A stretch of 8,213 nt of DNA from Actinomycetota bacterium (GTDB lineage: Bacteria > Actinomycetota > Actinomycetes > Actinomycetales > Cellulomonadaceae). Positions within the stretch are counted from its first letter, which is position 1; every line of letters starts with the position of its first letter. The DNA lies in contig JAHIJU010000501.1 in the NCBI GenBank assembly GCA_018898235.1, forward strand, positions 1 to 8,213. Reading direction: 5' to 3'. Of the stretch, positions 1 to 5,393 are shown piece by piece. The notes under the pieces were generated by a model. That model made no database searches, was not told where the DNA came from, and saw nothing but the letters and a program-made list of their open reading frames with translations. Made by a program: the position numbers and the translations under genes.

Positions 1-50
1 CACCACCGACGCCGTGTCCCACACAACCCGCACCCGGCTCACGACGCTGC

Positions 51-281
51 TCACAGTGCTGCCAGCTCGTCGTGCAGCATTTCAAGGCACGACGCGTCGA
101 TGCCGCAGAGCGGGTGGCCGGTCGCCTTCCGGATCGTGGTGAAGTGCTCGACGGCGTGAATCAGCTCGTCCTTCGGAACCGGCCCGGCAGCAAGCCCGAA
201 GGCAGTCGCTCGCGCCCAGGCGCGGAGCGTCCGCACGTCGACCTCAGCGAGCCCGCATACCTCATGCTCGATGTCGCTCAC
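51..281 (-). CDS. Small hypothetical protein (76 aa) at a probable element end
   Basis: I do not recognise a specific family. The reading frame starts at GTG (279-281) and ends at TGA (51-53); a GAGG-containing purine stretch lies about 12 bases upstream of the start, so ribosome binding is plausible but weak. The protein is soluble, with no signal peptide or membrane segment, and has three cysteines (C9, C59, C65). Residues about 16-48, with LRAWARA near 19-25 and GPVPKDEL near 33-40, loosely resemble the pattern of the Lsr2 C-terminal domain (WAR, about ten residues, then an IP turn and a helix). The two arginines of the Lsr2 RGR DNA-contacting motif are absent (AAGPVP here), so Lsr2-like DNA binding is not expected. 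It lies between the window edge and the tRNA-derived attachment site, so it is probably cargo of an integrated element. It could also be a chance frame in GC-rich DNA. Confidence 0.5.
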   Translation of the reverse strand: MSDIEHEVCGLAEVDVRTLRAWARATAFGLAAGPVPKDELIHAVEHFTTIRKATGHPLCGIDASCLEMLHDELAAL

Positions 282-305
282 GAGGCCACCGCCTCAGACC
301 GGCGA

Positions 306-325
306 CCGGCCTGCCGATGGGCCGG
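306..325. repeat. Short inverted repeat beside the attachment site
   Basis: CCGGCC (306-311) and GGCCGG (320-325) form a six-base stem with an eight-base loop, in the gap between the small minus-strand gene and the tRNA fragment. A perfect palindrome GGTCGACC lies at 339-346. Such sites could be recombinase arm sites, but short GC palindromes are common in this composition, so the meaning is uncertain. Confidence 0.2.
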
Positions 326-372
326 GCGAGACTCCCGCCACACTTCGAGGTCGACCACGACCCCAGGGCATG

Positions 373-409
373 AATCAGCGGGTTCGGGGTTCAAGTCCCT
401 GATGGCGCA
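373..409 (+). mobile_element. tRNA 3'-half (probably tRNA-Lys) forming an att site core
   Basis: These 37 bases match tRNA positions 37 to 73 exactly in spacing: A37-A38 (373-374), the anticodon-stem 3' strand TCAGC (375-379), variable loop GGGTT (380-384), T stem CGGGG (385-389), T loop TTCAAGT (390-396), T stem CCCTG (397-401, one G-T wobble), acceptor 3' strand ATGGCGC (402-408) and discriminator A409. CCA is not encoded. Upstream bases do not contain the matching D arm, anticodon or acceptor 5' strand (GCGCCAT), so the tRNA is not complete. The AATCAGCGGGTT segment resembles actinobacterial tRNA-Lys(CTT) as I remember it; the anticodon itself is missing, so the identity is inferred. Starting precisely 3' of the anticodon is typical of tyrosine-integrase crossover sites. 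The intact tRNA copy should lie to the left, beyond the integrated DNA. Confidence 0.8.
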
Positions 410-415
410 CAGATG

Positions 416-460
416 GGGCCTCCGACCAGCAACGATGCTGGCGGGGGCCCTTGTCGTTGG
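416..460 (+). terminator. Hairpin terminator retained from the tRNA gene
   Basis: Bases 416-430 pair with 437-450: nine pairs (GGGCCTCCG with CGGGGGCCC, one T-G wobble), a single bulged A425, then five pairs (CCAGC with GCTGG) around a six-base loop. The T-enriched tract TTGTCGTTGG follows on the plus side only, so the terminator is oriented for transcription coming from the tRNA. It starts six bases after the tRNA fragment, which suggests it was the original tRNA terminator on the chromosomal side of the attachment site. It may also help stop minus-strand transcripts of the aminopeptidase gene. Confidence 0.7.
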
Positions 461-469
461 TGGGACCGG

Positions 470-1243
470 TCACGGGCGGGACAGCGTCAGGATCTCGGCG
501 CCGTCCTGCGTGATGGCGATCGTGTGCTCGCTGTGCGCCGTGCGGCAGCCCGTGGCACTCCGGAGCGTCCAGCCGTCGGGGTCGGTGATGAGCTCCGCGG
601 TGTCGACCATCACCCACGGCTCCAGTGCGAGCAGCAGACCGGGGCGCAGGGTGTAGCCGCGACCGGGCCGTCCTGCGTTCGGGACGTGCGGATCCTGGTG
701 CATGGTCGATCCGATGCCGTGACCGCCGAAGTCGGTGTTGACGGGGTAGCCGGCCGCGCCGAGGACGGTGCCGATGGCGTGGGAGATGTCGCCGAGTCGC
801 GCCCCGGGGCCGGCGACGGCGATCCCCGCATCGAGCGCGCGTTCGGTCGCGTCGATCATCGCGACATCTGCCGGGGCCGGGGAGCCGCCCACGACGAAGC
901 TGATCGCGGAGTCGCTCGCGATCCCGTCGAGGGTGACGGCGAGGTCGAGCGAGAGCAGGTCCCCCTCGGCGAGCGCGTAGTCGTGGGGGAGCCCGTGCAG
1001 CACGGCGTCGTTGACCGAGGTGCAGATGAAGTGACCGAAGGGTCCGCGTCCGAAGGGCGGCGCGTAGTCGACGTAGCAGGACACCGCACCGGCCTCGGCG
1101 ATCATGGCCCTGGTCCAGCGATCGATGTCCAGCAGGTTCGTGCCGACCGTGGTGCGGCTCCGCATGGTCTGCAGGATGCCGCCGACCAGGGCGCCGGTGT
1201 CGCGTGCGCGCGCCAGCTCGTGGGTGGTGAGGATCTCGATCAT
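470..1243 (-). CDS. map: Type I methionine aminopeptidase (M24A family)
   Basis: This 257-residue enzyme should remove the N-terminal methionine from nascent cytosolic proteins using a two-metal centre. The 'pita-bread' family landmarks are all present: the HGLP segment with H83, metal ligands D100 and D111 (SLDLAVTLDGIASDS region), H175 in GGHGIG, H182 in TMHQDPHVPN, E208 in LALEPW and E239 in HSEHTI. The length is that of a compact bacterial type I enzyme without N-terminal extension. The start at 1241-1243 is supported by an AAGGGG ribosome binding site six to seven bases upstream. Many actinobacteria carry more than one map gene. This copy lies away from ribosomal protein genes and diverges from a small XRE regulator, so it may be an accessory paralogue under local control. 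The catalytic residues argue for an active enzyme; specialised substrates cannot be judged from sequence. Confidence 0.93.
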   Translation of the reverse strand: MIEILTTHELARARDTGALVGGILQTMRSRTTVGTNLLDIDRWTRAMIAEAGAVSCYVDYAPPFGRGPFGHFICTSVNDAVLHGLPHDYALAEGDLLSLDLAVTLDGIASDSAISFVVGGSPAPADVAMIDATERALDAGIAVAGPGARLGDISHAIGTVLGAAGYPVNTDFGGHGIGSTMHQDPHVPNAGRPGRGYTLRPGLLLALEPWVMVDTAELITDPDGWTLRSATGCRTAHSEHTIAITQDGAEILTLSRP

Positions 1244-1264
1244 GATGGGCCCCTTCTGTGACCA

Positions 1265-1307
1265 ATAACTATACCGGCCATACTATCCCGGTACTATGAT
1301 CGGTGTC
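1265..1307. promoter_or_regulatory. Divergent promoter region with three ACTAT repeats
   Basis: The 64-base gap between the aminopeptidase and XRE genes contains ACTATACCGG (1268-1277), ACTATCCCGG (1282-1291) and ACTATGATCGG (1293-1303), three similar direct repeats spaced 14 and 11 bases apart. On the minus strand, TATAGT (1273-1268) is a good -10 box, 24 bases from the aminopeptidase start. On the plus strand, TACTAT occurs at 1281-1286 and 1292-1297 and each is a candidate -10. The second would put transcription near 1304-1308, giving a leaderless or nearly leaderless XRE mRNA. The small XRE protein is the obvious candidate to bind the repeats and regulate both genes; this is inference. 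Confidence 0.5.
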
Positions 1308-1610
1308 ATGGTCAGGCTGCCGCTCACCCCCGCTGAGGTCGAACGCGGCCGGCGCCTCGGTGCCCTCCTGCGTCGCGCCAGGGGAGAACGCCCGATGCTC
1401 GAGACCGCCCTCCAGGCGCACGTCTCGCCGGAGACTCTCCGCAAGATCGAGACGGGCCGCATCGCGACCCCCTCCTTCCCGACCATCGCAGCGATCGCCG
1501 AGGTTCTCGGCCTCTCCCTCGACGCCGTGTGGGCCGAGATGAACCTGCCCGTGCGCGGGACCGAACCGACCGGTGTCGGCGGGTTCGCGGGGGAGCGGTT
1601 GGCCTCCTAG
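1308..1610 (+). CDS. Small XRE-type helix-turn-helix regulator
   Basis: A 100-residue DNA-binding protein with a single Cro/C1-type domain at about residues 14-72. The recognition region is the SPETLRKIETGR segment (40-51), followed by the hydrophobic FPTIAAIAEVLGLSLDAVW helices (57-75). The C-terminal 25 residues are short, glycine-rich and unlikely to bind a ligand. The chosen start is ATG at 1308, giving MVRLPLTPAE, the usual beginning of this actinobacterial group as I recall it. An in-frame ATG at 1296 would add four residues, but it overlaps the TACTAT box proposed as the -10. Neither start has a clear ribosome binding site, consistent with leaderless translation. Divergence from the aminopeptidase gene suggests autoregulation and control of that gene, although no target is proven. 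Confidence 0.85.
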   Translation: MVRLPLTPAEVERGRRLGALLRRARGERPMLETALQAHVSPETLRKIETGRIATPSFPTIAAIAEVLGLSLDAVWAEMNLPVRGTEPTGVGGFAGERLAS

Positions 1611-1664
1611 GTCCCGTCCCGCCTCGGCGGCCGTGCTCGGACCACGTGTTCGGGGCGCAGACCT

Positions 1665-1690
1665 CTCACACGTGGGCGCACCTGGCCGAT
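1665..1690 (+). promoter_or_regulatory. Putative flagellar sigma (FliA-type) promoter
   Basis: CTCA (1665-1668) and GCCGAT (1685-1690) are separated by 16 bases. This closely resembles the CTCA-N15-17-GCCGAA promoter described, to my recollection, for FliA-type sigma factors of motile actinomycetes such as Actinoplanes, and the GCCGATAA -10 of enterobacterial FliA. Transcription would begin near 1697, leaving a leader of about 46 bases before the chemoreceptor start at 1743. A nine-base inverted repeat, GTTCGGGGC (1648-1656) and GCCCCGAAC (1700-1708), brackets the element, and two CACGTG palindromes lie at 1643-1648 and 1669-1674. Confidence 0.55.
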
Positions 1691-1742
1691 GTGGGTCGTG
1701 CCCCGAACGCTGCCCTCATCCGAGTCCCCCACGAGGCATCCC

Positions 1743-3377
1743 ATGTCGCAGTCCACCCCTGCCCCCGCCATGTCCGCAGCACGCCGTCCTGGCGTCTGGT
1801 CGCGTCTGTCCATCCGGGCGAAGGTGCTCGCCCCGGCCGTGGTGGGGGCGCTCGTCGCGCTCATCATCGGCACCGTCGGACTGGTCAACCTCAGCGCCAG
1901 CGCCCAGCACAGCCGGGACATCTACGAGCAGAACCTGCAAGGGGTCCGTGCGCTCACCGACGTGCTGGTGACCCGCAAGAGCGTCTCGTTGAGCATCCGC
2001 GACACCTTCCTCGCCGGTGACGGACCGGACGCCGCGTCGACGGCCCAGGAGTACGCCGACCTGCAGGCGAAGTTCGTCACCCAGCTCGACGCATACCTGA
2101 GCACCGGGGTCACGGCTCAGGACGGGCAGCGGGTCGCCGATCTCAAGACCGCGTTCCAGAAGTACATCGCGGCGGTGCCGACGGTGCTCGACCCGTACGT
2201 ACGGGCCGGCGACGGGCAGGGCTGGCTGGCCGCGAACAACGAGCAGCTCGCCCCGCTCGCCGAGGACATCAGCTCAGGTCTGGGCGACCTCATCGCGAGT
2301 GAGGACACCCAGGCTGCGAGAAGCGCGGCGGATGCGGCCTCCGCCTACCGCCAGGCGCGCATCGTGAGCATCATCCTGCTGGTCCTTGGCATCGGGGCCG
2401 GGCTCGGTATCGCGCTGGTCGTCGCCAGCAGCGTGACCCGCTCCGTGCGACCGCTGCAGGAGGGCCTGGCACGCCTGGCCGACGGTGACCTCGCCACCGA
2501 GACGGTCGTGACCTCGGGCGACGAGGTCGGTCGGATGGCCGAGTCGCTCGAACGCGCACGGGTCGCGTTGCGTGAGTCCATCTCGGCGATCGGCGGCAAT
2601 GTCGTGCGGCTGGCGGGTGCCGCCGTCGACCTGCGGGGCACGTCCTCCGGGCTTGCGACGGCCGCCCATGAGTCCTCCGCGCTGGCGCAGTCGGTCTCGG
2701 TCGCCGCCGAGCGGGTCTCGGGCAACGTCCAGACCGTCGCCGCGGGCGCCGAGGAGATGGGCGTCTCGATCCGGGAGATCGCGACGAATGCGTCGGAGGC
2801 CGCCCGGGTGGCGGGGCAGGCGGTCAACGAGGCCGCCAGCACGACGCAGACCGTGTCGAGGTTGGGCGAGTCCTCGGCGCAGATCGGCACGGTGGTCGGG
2901 TTGATCACCTCGATCGCGGAGCAGACCAACCTGCTCGCCCTGAACGCGACCATCGAGGCAGCCCGGGCGGGTGAGGCAGGCAAGGGGTTCGCCGTCGTCG
3001 CCTCCGAGGTCAAGGAGCTGGCCCAGGAGACTGCGCGCGCCACGGAGGAGGTCGCCCAGAAGATCACCACGATCCAGGGCGACACCGACGAGGCCGTGGC
3101 GGCGATGGGACGGATCTCGCAGATCGTCGCCCGGATCGACGACTACCAGTCGACGATCGCCGCGGCGGTCGAGGAGCAGACCGCGACGACCAACGAGATC
3201 ACGCGCAACGTCACGGAGGCGGCGACCGGGACGCAGGGGATCGCCGGGAACGTCACGGCGGTCGCGGCGGCGGCCGCCGGTGCGACGGACGGCGCCCACG
3301 CGGCCGATCAGGCCGCGGCCGAGCTGTCGGGGATGGCCGCCGATATGGAGTCGCTCGTCGCGCGCTTCCGCTGGTGA
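1743..3377 (+). CDS. Methyl-accepting chemotaxis protein
   Basis: A 544-residue transmembrane chemoreceptor that should control CheA kinase through CheW. Its order is: short cytoplasmic N terminus; membrane helix at about 29-51; extracellular helical sensor at about 52-206, resembling a four-helix bundle with two long helical pairs; membrane helix at about 207-229; HAMP domain at about 230-282 (RPLQEGLARLADGDL region); and a long coiled-coil signalling domain at about 283-540. The conserved hairpin tip is clear (IAEQTNLLALNATIEAARAG, 391-410). Glutamine/glutamate pairs flanking the tip (for example AAGAEEMG and AAVEEQT) are likely methylation regions. There is no C-terminal CheR/CheB pentapeptide; the protein ends LVARFRW. 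The start at 1743 has an ACGAGG ribosome binding site six bases upstream; an in-frame ATG at 1689 lies inside the proposed promoter and is rejected. The ligand is unknown. The gene stands alone, with no che genes nearby. Confidence 0.95.
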   Translation: MSQSTPAPAMSAARRPGVWSRLSIRAKVLAPAVVGALVALIIGTVGLVNLSASAQHSRDIYEQNLQGVRALTDVLVTRKSVSLSIRDTFLAGDGPDAASTAQEYADLQAKFVTQLDAYLSTGVTAQDGQRVADLKTAFQKYIAAVPTVLDPYVRAGDGQGWLAANNEQLAPLAEDISSGLGDLIASEDTQAARSAADAASAYRQARIVSIILLVLGIGAGLGIALVVASSVTRSVRPLQEGLARLADGDLATETVVTSGDEVGRMAESLERARVALRESISAIGGNVVRLAGAAVDLRGTSSGLATAAHESSALAQSVSVAAERVSGNVQTVAAGAEEMGVSIREIATNASEAARVAGQAVNEAASTTQTVSRLGESSAQIGTVVGLITSIAEQTNLLALNATIEAARAGEAGKGFAVVASEVKELAQETARATEEVAQKITTIQGDTDEAVAAMGRISQIVARIDDYQSTIAAAVEEQTATTNEITRNVTEAATGTQGIAGNVTAVAAAAAGATDGAHAADQAAAELSGMAADMESLVARFRW

Positions 3378-3408
3378 CGGGGCGAGGGTCGGGCCTCGAG
3401 CCGGGCGA

Positions 3409-3431
3409 ACGAGCCCGTCCGCCGGGCTCGT
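3409..3431 (+). terminator. Hairpin after the chemoreceptor gene
   Basis: ACGAGCCCG (3409-3417) and CGGGCTCGT (3423-3431) form a perfect nine-pair stem with a five-base loop, 32 bases after the chemoreceptor stop codon. There is no T tract after it, as is common for terminators of high-GC actinobacteria. An upstream copy of GCCGGGC (3400-3406) could compete for the same CCCG strand, but I see no reading frame that would make this an attenuator. Confidence 0.6.
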
Positions 3432-3461
3432 CTGAATCATGAGACAGATCGTCCTGCTATA

Positions 3462-3491
3462 TGGACGGATGCCGGCGCCCGGGGCTACGTT
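3462..3491 (+). promoter_or_regulatory. Promoter for a leaderless methyltransferase mRNA
   Basis: TGGACG (3462-3467) matches the -35 consensus TTGACA at four of six bases. It is followed after 18 bases by TACGTT (3486-3491), a TANNNT-type -10. The GTG start codon lies six bases after the -10, where transcription normally begins, and no ribosome binding site is seen. This is the typical layout of an actinobacterial leaderless gene. Confidence 0.5.
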
Positions 3492-3497
3492 CTCCGG

Positions 3498-4325
3498 GTG
3501 ACGACCAGCGCTCACGACCCGGCCCACCGCGACGTCTACACGCACGGGCACCACGAGGCGGTGCTGCGTTCGCACCGCTGGCGCACGGCCGCCAACTCGG
3601 CCGCCTACCTGGTGCCCGAGCTCGAACCGGGCTTCCGGCTGCTGGACGTCGGCGCCGGACCCGGCACCATCTCGATCGACCTGGCCCGGTACGTCGCCCA
3701 GGTGGTCGGGGTCGACGCGTCCGCGCAGGTCGTGGCGCAAGCCCAGGCCGCGGCGCACGAGGCTGGGGCGACCAATGTCAGGTTCGAGGTCGGTGACGCC
3801 TACCAGCTGGCGTTCGACGACGACTCGTTCGACGTCGTGCACGCCCACCAGGTGCTCCAGCACCTGAGCGACCCGGTGGCCGCACTGCGTGAGATGCGCC
3901 GGGTCACCCGGCCGGGCGGGATCGTCGCCGTCCGGGACTCCGACTACTCGGCGATGACCTGGTACCCGCCATCGGCCGGGATGGACCGTTGGCGGGAGCT
4001 GTACCTGCAGGTCACGCGCTCGAACCAGGCGGACGCCGACGCCGGTCGCAAGCTCGCCGCGTGGGTGCGGGCGGCAGGGTTCGACCCGGCGGGCATCGTC
4101 GCCGATGCCGGCGTGTGGTCCTTCGCGTCCCCGGCGGACCGCAGCTGGTGGTCCCAGCTGTGGGCCGAGCGGTCCGTGTCCTCGGACTTCGCGCACCAGG
4201 CCGTCGAGCGGCAGCTCGCCGACGACGGCGTGCTGGAGCAGATCGCCGCGGCGTGGCGGACGTGGGGCCAGGAGCCCGACGGGTGGTTCGCGGTGCTGCA
4301 CGGCCAGGTGCTCGCGCGGGCCTGA
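3498..4325 (+). CDS. Class I SAM-dependent methyltransferase
   Basis: A 275-residue soluble enzyme of the Methyltransf_11/UbiE-like type, expected to transfer a methyl group from S-adenosylmethionine to an unidentified small molecule. The Rossmann-fold motifs are in order: motif I LLDVGAGPGT (48-57), the ribose-binding acidic residue D73 in VGVD, motif II around D100 in VGDA, the FDVVHAHQVLQHLSDP strand-loop (111-126) and the RPGG turn (138-141). The C-terminal third (about 150-275) is rich in tryptophan (for example RSWWSQLW) and is probably the substrate lid. The GTG at 3498 is chosen because the protein then begins just before the conserved fold and because a -10 box sits six bases upstream. 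The gene is monocistronic, between a terminator and a convergent neighbour 27 bases away. The substrate cannot be inferred from the context. Confidence 0.9.
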   Translation: MTTSAHDPAHRDVYTHGHHEAVLRSHRWRTAANSAAYLVPELEPGFRLLDVGAGPGTISIDLARYVAQVVGVDASAQVVAQAQAAAHEAGATNVRFEVGDAYQLAFDDDSFDVVHAHQVLQHLSDPVAALREMRRVTRPGGIVAVRDSDYSAMTWYPPSAGMDRWRELYLQVTRSNQADADAGRKLAAWVRAAGFDPAGIVADAGVWSFASPADRSWWSQLWAERSVSSDFAHQAVERQLADDGVLEQIAAAWRTWGQEPDGWFAVLHGQVLARA

Positions 4326-4352
4326 GACCCCCGCGCGACCCCGGCCGGGCGG

Positions 4353-4556
4353 TCAGAGCACGCGACGGGCCCCTGTGCTCCCCGACACCCGCCGACCTGC
4401 GGTGATGTACGGCTCGAGCGCGCGCAGGAACTTCTCCCGATTGGCGTCGTTGAGGTCGACCTCGTAGGTCGTGTCCTGCCAGGCGAACCGGATCGTCCGG
4501 GCGCCCTCGGTACCGTCGAGGTCGTCGATGAGGGTCACGATCGTCTGCTGGGCCAT
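4353..4556 (-). CDS. Lsr2-like protein with N-terminal oligomerisation domain only
   Basis: A 67-residue protein whose first 56 residues are a canonical Lsr2 N-terminal domain: MAQQTIVTLIDDLDGTEGA, then TIRFAWQDTTYEVDLNDANR and EKFLRALEPYITAGRRV. Lsr2 is the actinobacterial H-NS-like nucleoid protein that silences AT-rich and acquired DNA; this domain makes dimers and filaments. Full-length Lsr2 is about 105-115 residues, with a C-terminal domain carrying WAR and RGR-IP motifs. Here the frame stops in the linker, at VSGSTGARRVL. The methyltransferase gene begins only 27 bases further on, and no other frame there encodes the missing half, so this is not a simple frameshift. The protein could mix with full-length Lsr2 and weaken its DNA binding, or be a decaying paralogue. 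The start has a GGGAG-type ribosome binding site about 12 bases upstream. It may be cotranscribed with the regulator gene upstream (71-base gap). Confidence 0.85.
   Translation of the reverse strand: MAQQTIVTLIDDLDGTEGARTIRFAWQDTTYEVDLNDANREKFLRALEPYITAGRRVSGSTGARRVL
4356..4380. terminator. Weak inverted repeat at the convergent gene ends
   Basis: GAGCAC (4356-4361) and GTGCTC (4375-4380) can pair around a 13-base loop, within the last codons of the Lsr2-like gene. Between the two convergent genes there is also CCCGGCCGGG (4340-4349). Either could help terminate transcription from both sides, but neither has a T tract and both are short. Confidence 0.25.
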
Positions 4557-4588
4557 GGGGACATGGTTTCTCCCGAGGCCGCGGCTGT

Positions 4589-4617
4589 CGATCCGACGCC
4601 CCGCGAGCGCCGGATCG
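4589..4617 (-). terminator. Hairpin between the regulator and Lsr2-like genes
   Basis: CGATCCG (4589-4595) and CGGATCG (4611-4617) pair perfectly over seven bases, with three more pairs (CGC 4597-4599 with GCG 4607-4609) after one mismatch. It lies 11 bases past the regulator stop codon on the minus strand and 33 bases before the Lsr2-like start. It may terminate or attenuate the regulator transcript so that the Lsr2-like gene receives only part of it. No T tract follows. Confidence 0.4.
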
Positions 4618-4627
4618 GGTGCGGGCG

Positions 4628-5356
4628 CTAGGCGCTGCTCGTGGGTCGGTACAGATCCGCCTCGAACCGGTAGGCGTCGCCGCGGTAGTGGTTGACACCG
4701 ATCAGGATCGGCGTCGAGTCCGTGGTGTAGGCGACCTCCGAACCGACGAGCACGGGGGAGCCCACGGGGACGCCGAGCAGCCGGGCGAGGCGTTCGTCGG
4801 CGGCGGCGGCCTGGACGGAGTAGGCGGAGCGGTGGATCGCGACGCCGCACCGCCGCTCGAGCTCGTCGTACAGCGACCGGTCCGTCAGATCCGCGTCGGC
4901 GAGCGCGGGTGCCCGGTCGAGCACGATGGCGATGGTGTCGACGCAGACGGGGGTGCCGTCCATCCCGCGCAGCCGGTCGAGCTGGATGACGGGGGCCGAC
5001 GGCGCGATGCGGAGCTTGTCCGCCTCGTCGAGCGTGGAGGCTCGCACCTGCTGGACGAGCACGGCGGCGGTCGGGGTCAGACCTCGGGCGCGCGCCATCT
5101 CGGTGAAGGACTGCAGTGTGCTGGGTGGTTCACCGATCACCTGCCGCGGGACGAACCAACCGCGCTGGGCCGAGCGTTCGAGCCGGCCTTCGTGCTCGAG
5201 CGTGGTGAGCGCGACCCGCAGGGTCACCCGGGAGACTCCCAGGCGCTCGGCCAGGTCGCGCTCGCCCGGCAGTCGGGCACCGGGGGCGTGCACGCCGTGC
5301 TCCAGCTCCTGGACGAGTGCCTGGTAGGCGCTGTCGGTGACGGGGGATCTGGCCAT
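4628..5356 (-). CDS. GntR-family regulator, HutC subfamily
   Basis: A 242-residue transcription factor, normal length for HutC-type proteins. Residues about 7-72 form the GntR winged helix-turn-helix (LPGERDLAERLGVSRVTLR, then LTTLEHEGRLERS and the wing RGWFV). Residues about 82-236 form a UTRA effector domain, with the typical SFTEMARARGL entry and the YRGDAYRFEADLYR exit. R128 and R130 (LDRLR) lie where phosphosugar-binding arginines occur in NagR/DasR relatives, which fits a sugar-phosphate effector but does not prove it. The gene diverges from a carbohydrate ABC operon and is the likely local repressor of it. A TATAGA -10 box ends eight bases before the ATG and there is no ribosome binding site, so translation is probably leaderless. 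The box overlaps an ACTGGTATAGA sequence resembling half of a DasR/NagR operator, consistent with autorepression. Confidence 0.93.
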   Translation of the reverse strand: MARSPVTDSAYQALVQELEHGVHAPGARLPGERDLAERLGVSRVTLRVALTTLEHEGRLERSAQRGWFVPRQVIGEPPSTLQSFTEMARARGLTPTAAVLVQQVRASTLDEADKLRIAPSAPVIQLDRLRGMDGTPVCVDTIAIVLDRAPALADADLTDRSLYDELERRCGVAIHRSAYSVQAAAADERLARLLGVPVGSPVLVGSEVAYTTDSTPILIGVNHYRGDAYRFEADLYRPTSSA

Positions 5357-5363
5357 GGGAGGA

Positions 5364-5375
5364 CTCTATACCAGT
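5364..5375 (-). promoter_or_regulatory. Regulator -10 box overlapping a candidate operator
   Basis: Read on the minus strand, this is ACTGGTATAGAG. TATAGA (5370-5365) is a near-consensus -10 placed for a leaderless start at 5356. The same bases match ten of the first eleven positions of the DasR/NagR-type operator ACTGGTCTAGA, but the second half of that palindrome is poor. Binding here would block the regulator's own transcription. Confidence 0.45.
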
Positions 5376-5393
5376 AAGCCACGGTGGGCCATT

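Noticed and set aside
311..320. A second FliA-like GCCGAT element at 313-318
   Set aside because: No CTCA at 15-17 bases upstream and no plus-strand gene follows; a chance match.
310..410. A complete tRNA gene ending at 409
   Set aside because: No acceptor 5' strand pairing with 402-408, no D arm and no anticodon can be found in the preceding 100 bases; the tRNA-like match starts abruptly at 373.
413..1261. Long plus-strand open frame opposite the aminopeptidase gene
   Set aside because: It is antisense to a gene with every catalytic residue, its product is low-complexity Gly/Arg/Asp-rich, and such mirror frames are expected in GC-rich coding DNA.
1689..1742. N-terminal extension of the chemoreceptor from ATG 1689
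   Set aside because: It overlaps the proposed promoter and lacks a ribosome binding site, while ATG 1743 has ACGAGG at six bases and gives a normal short cytoplasmic N terminus.
3396..3431. An antiterminator/terminator switch after the chemoreceptor
   Set aside because: A competing CGGGC arm exists, but there is no leader peptide, aptamer-like sequence or closely linked gene for it to control; the repeats are short GC-rich strings.
2274..4301. 675-codon minus-strand open frame across the chemoreceptor and methyltransferase genes
   Set aside because: It spans two well-supported genes and an intergenic terminator, and its Arg/Gly/Asp-rich product has no recognisable motif; a GC-composition artefact.
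4230..4352. A frameshifted Lsr2 C-terminal domain after the Lsr2-like stop codon
   Set aside because: Minus-strand frames here contain no WAR or RGR-IP pattern, and the sequence is fully used by the intact methyltransferase C terminus.
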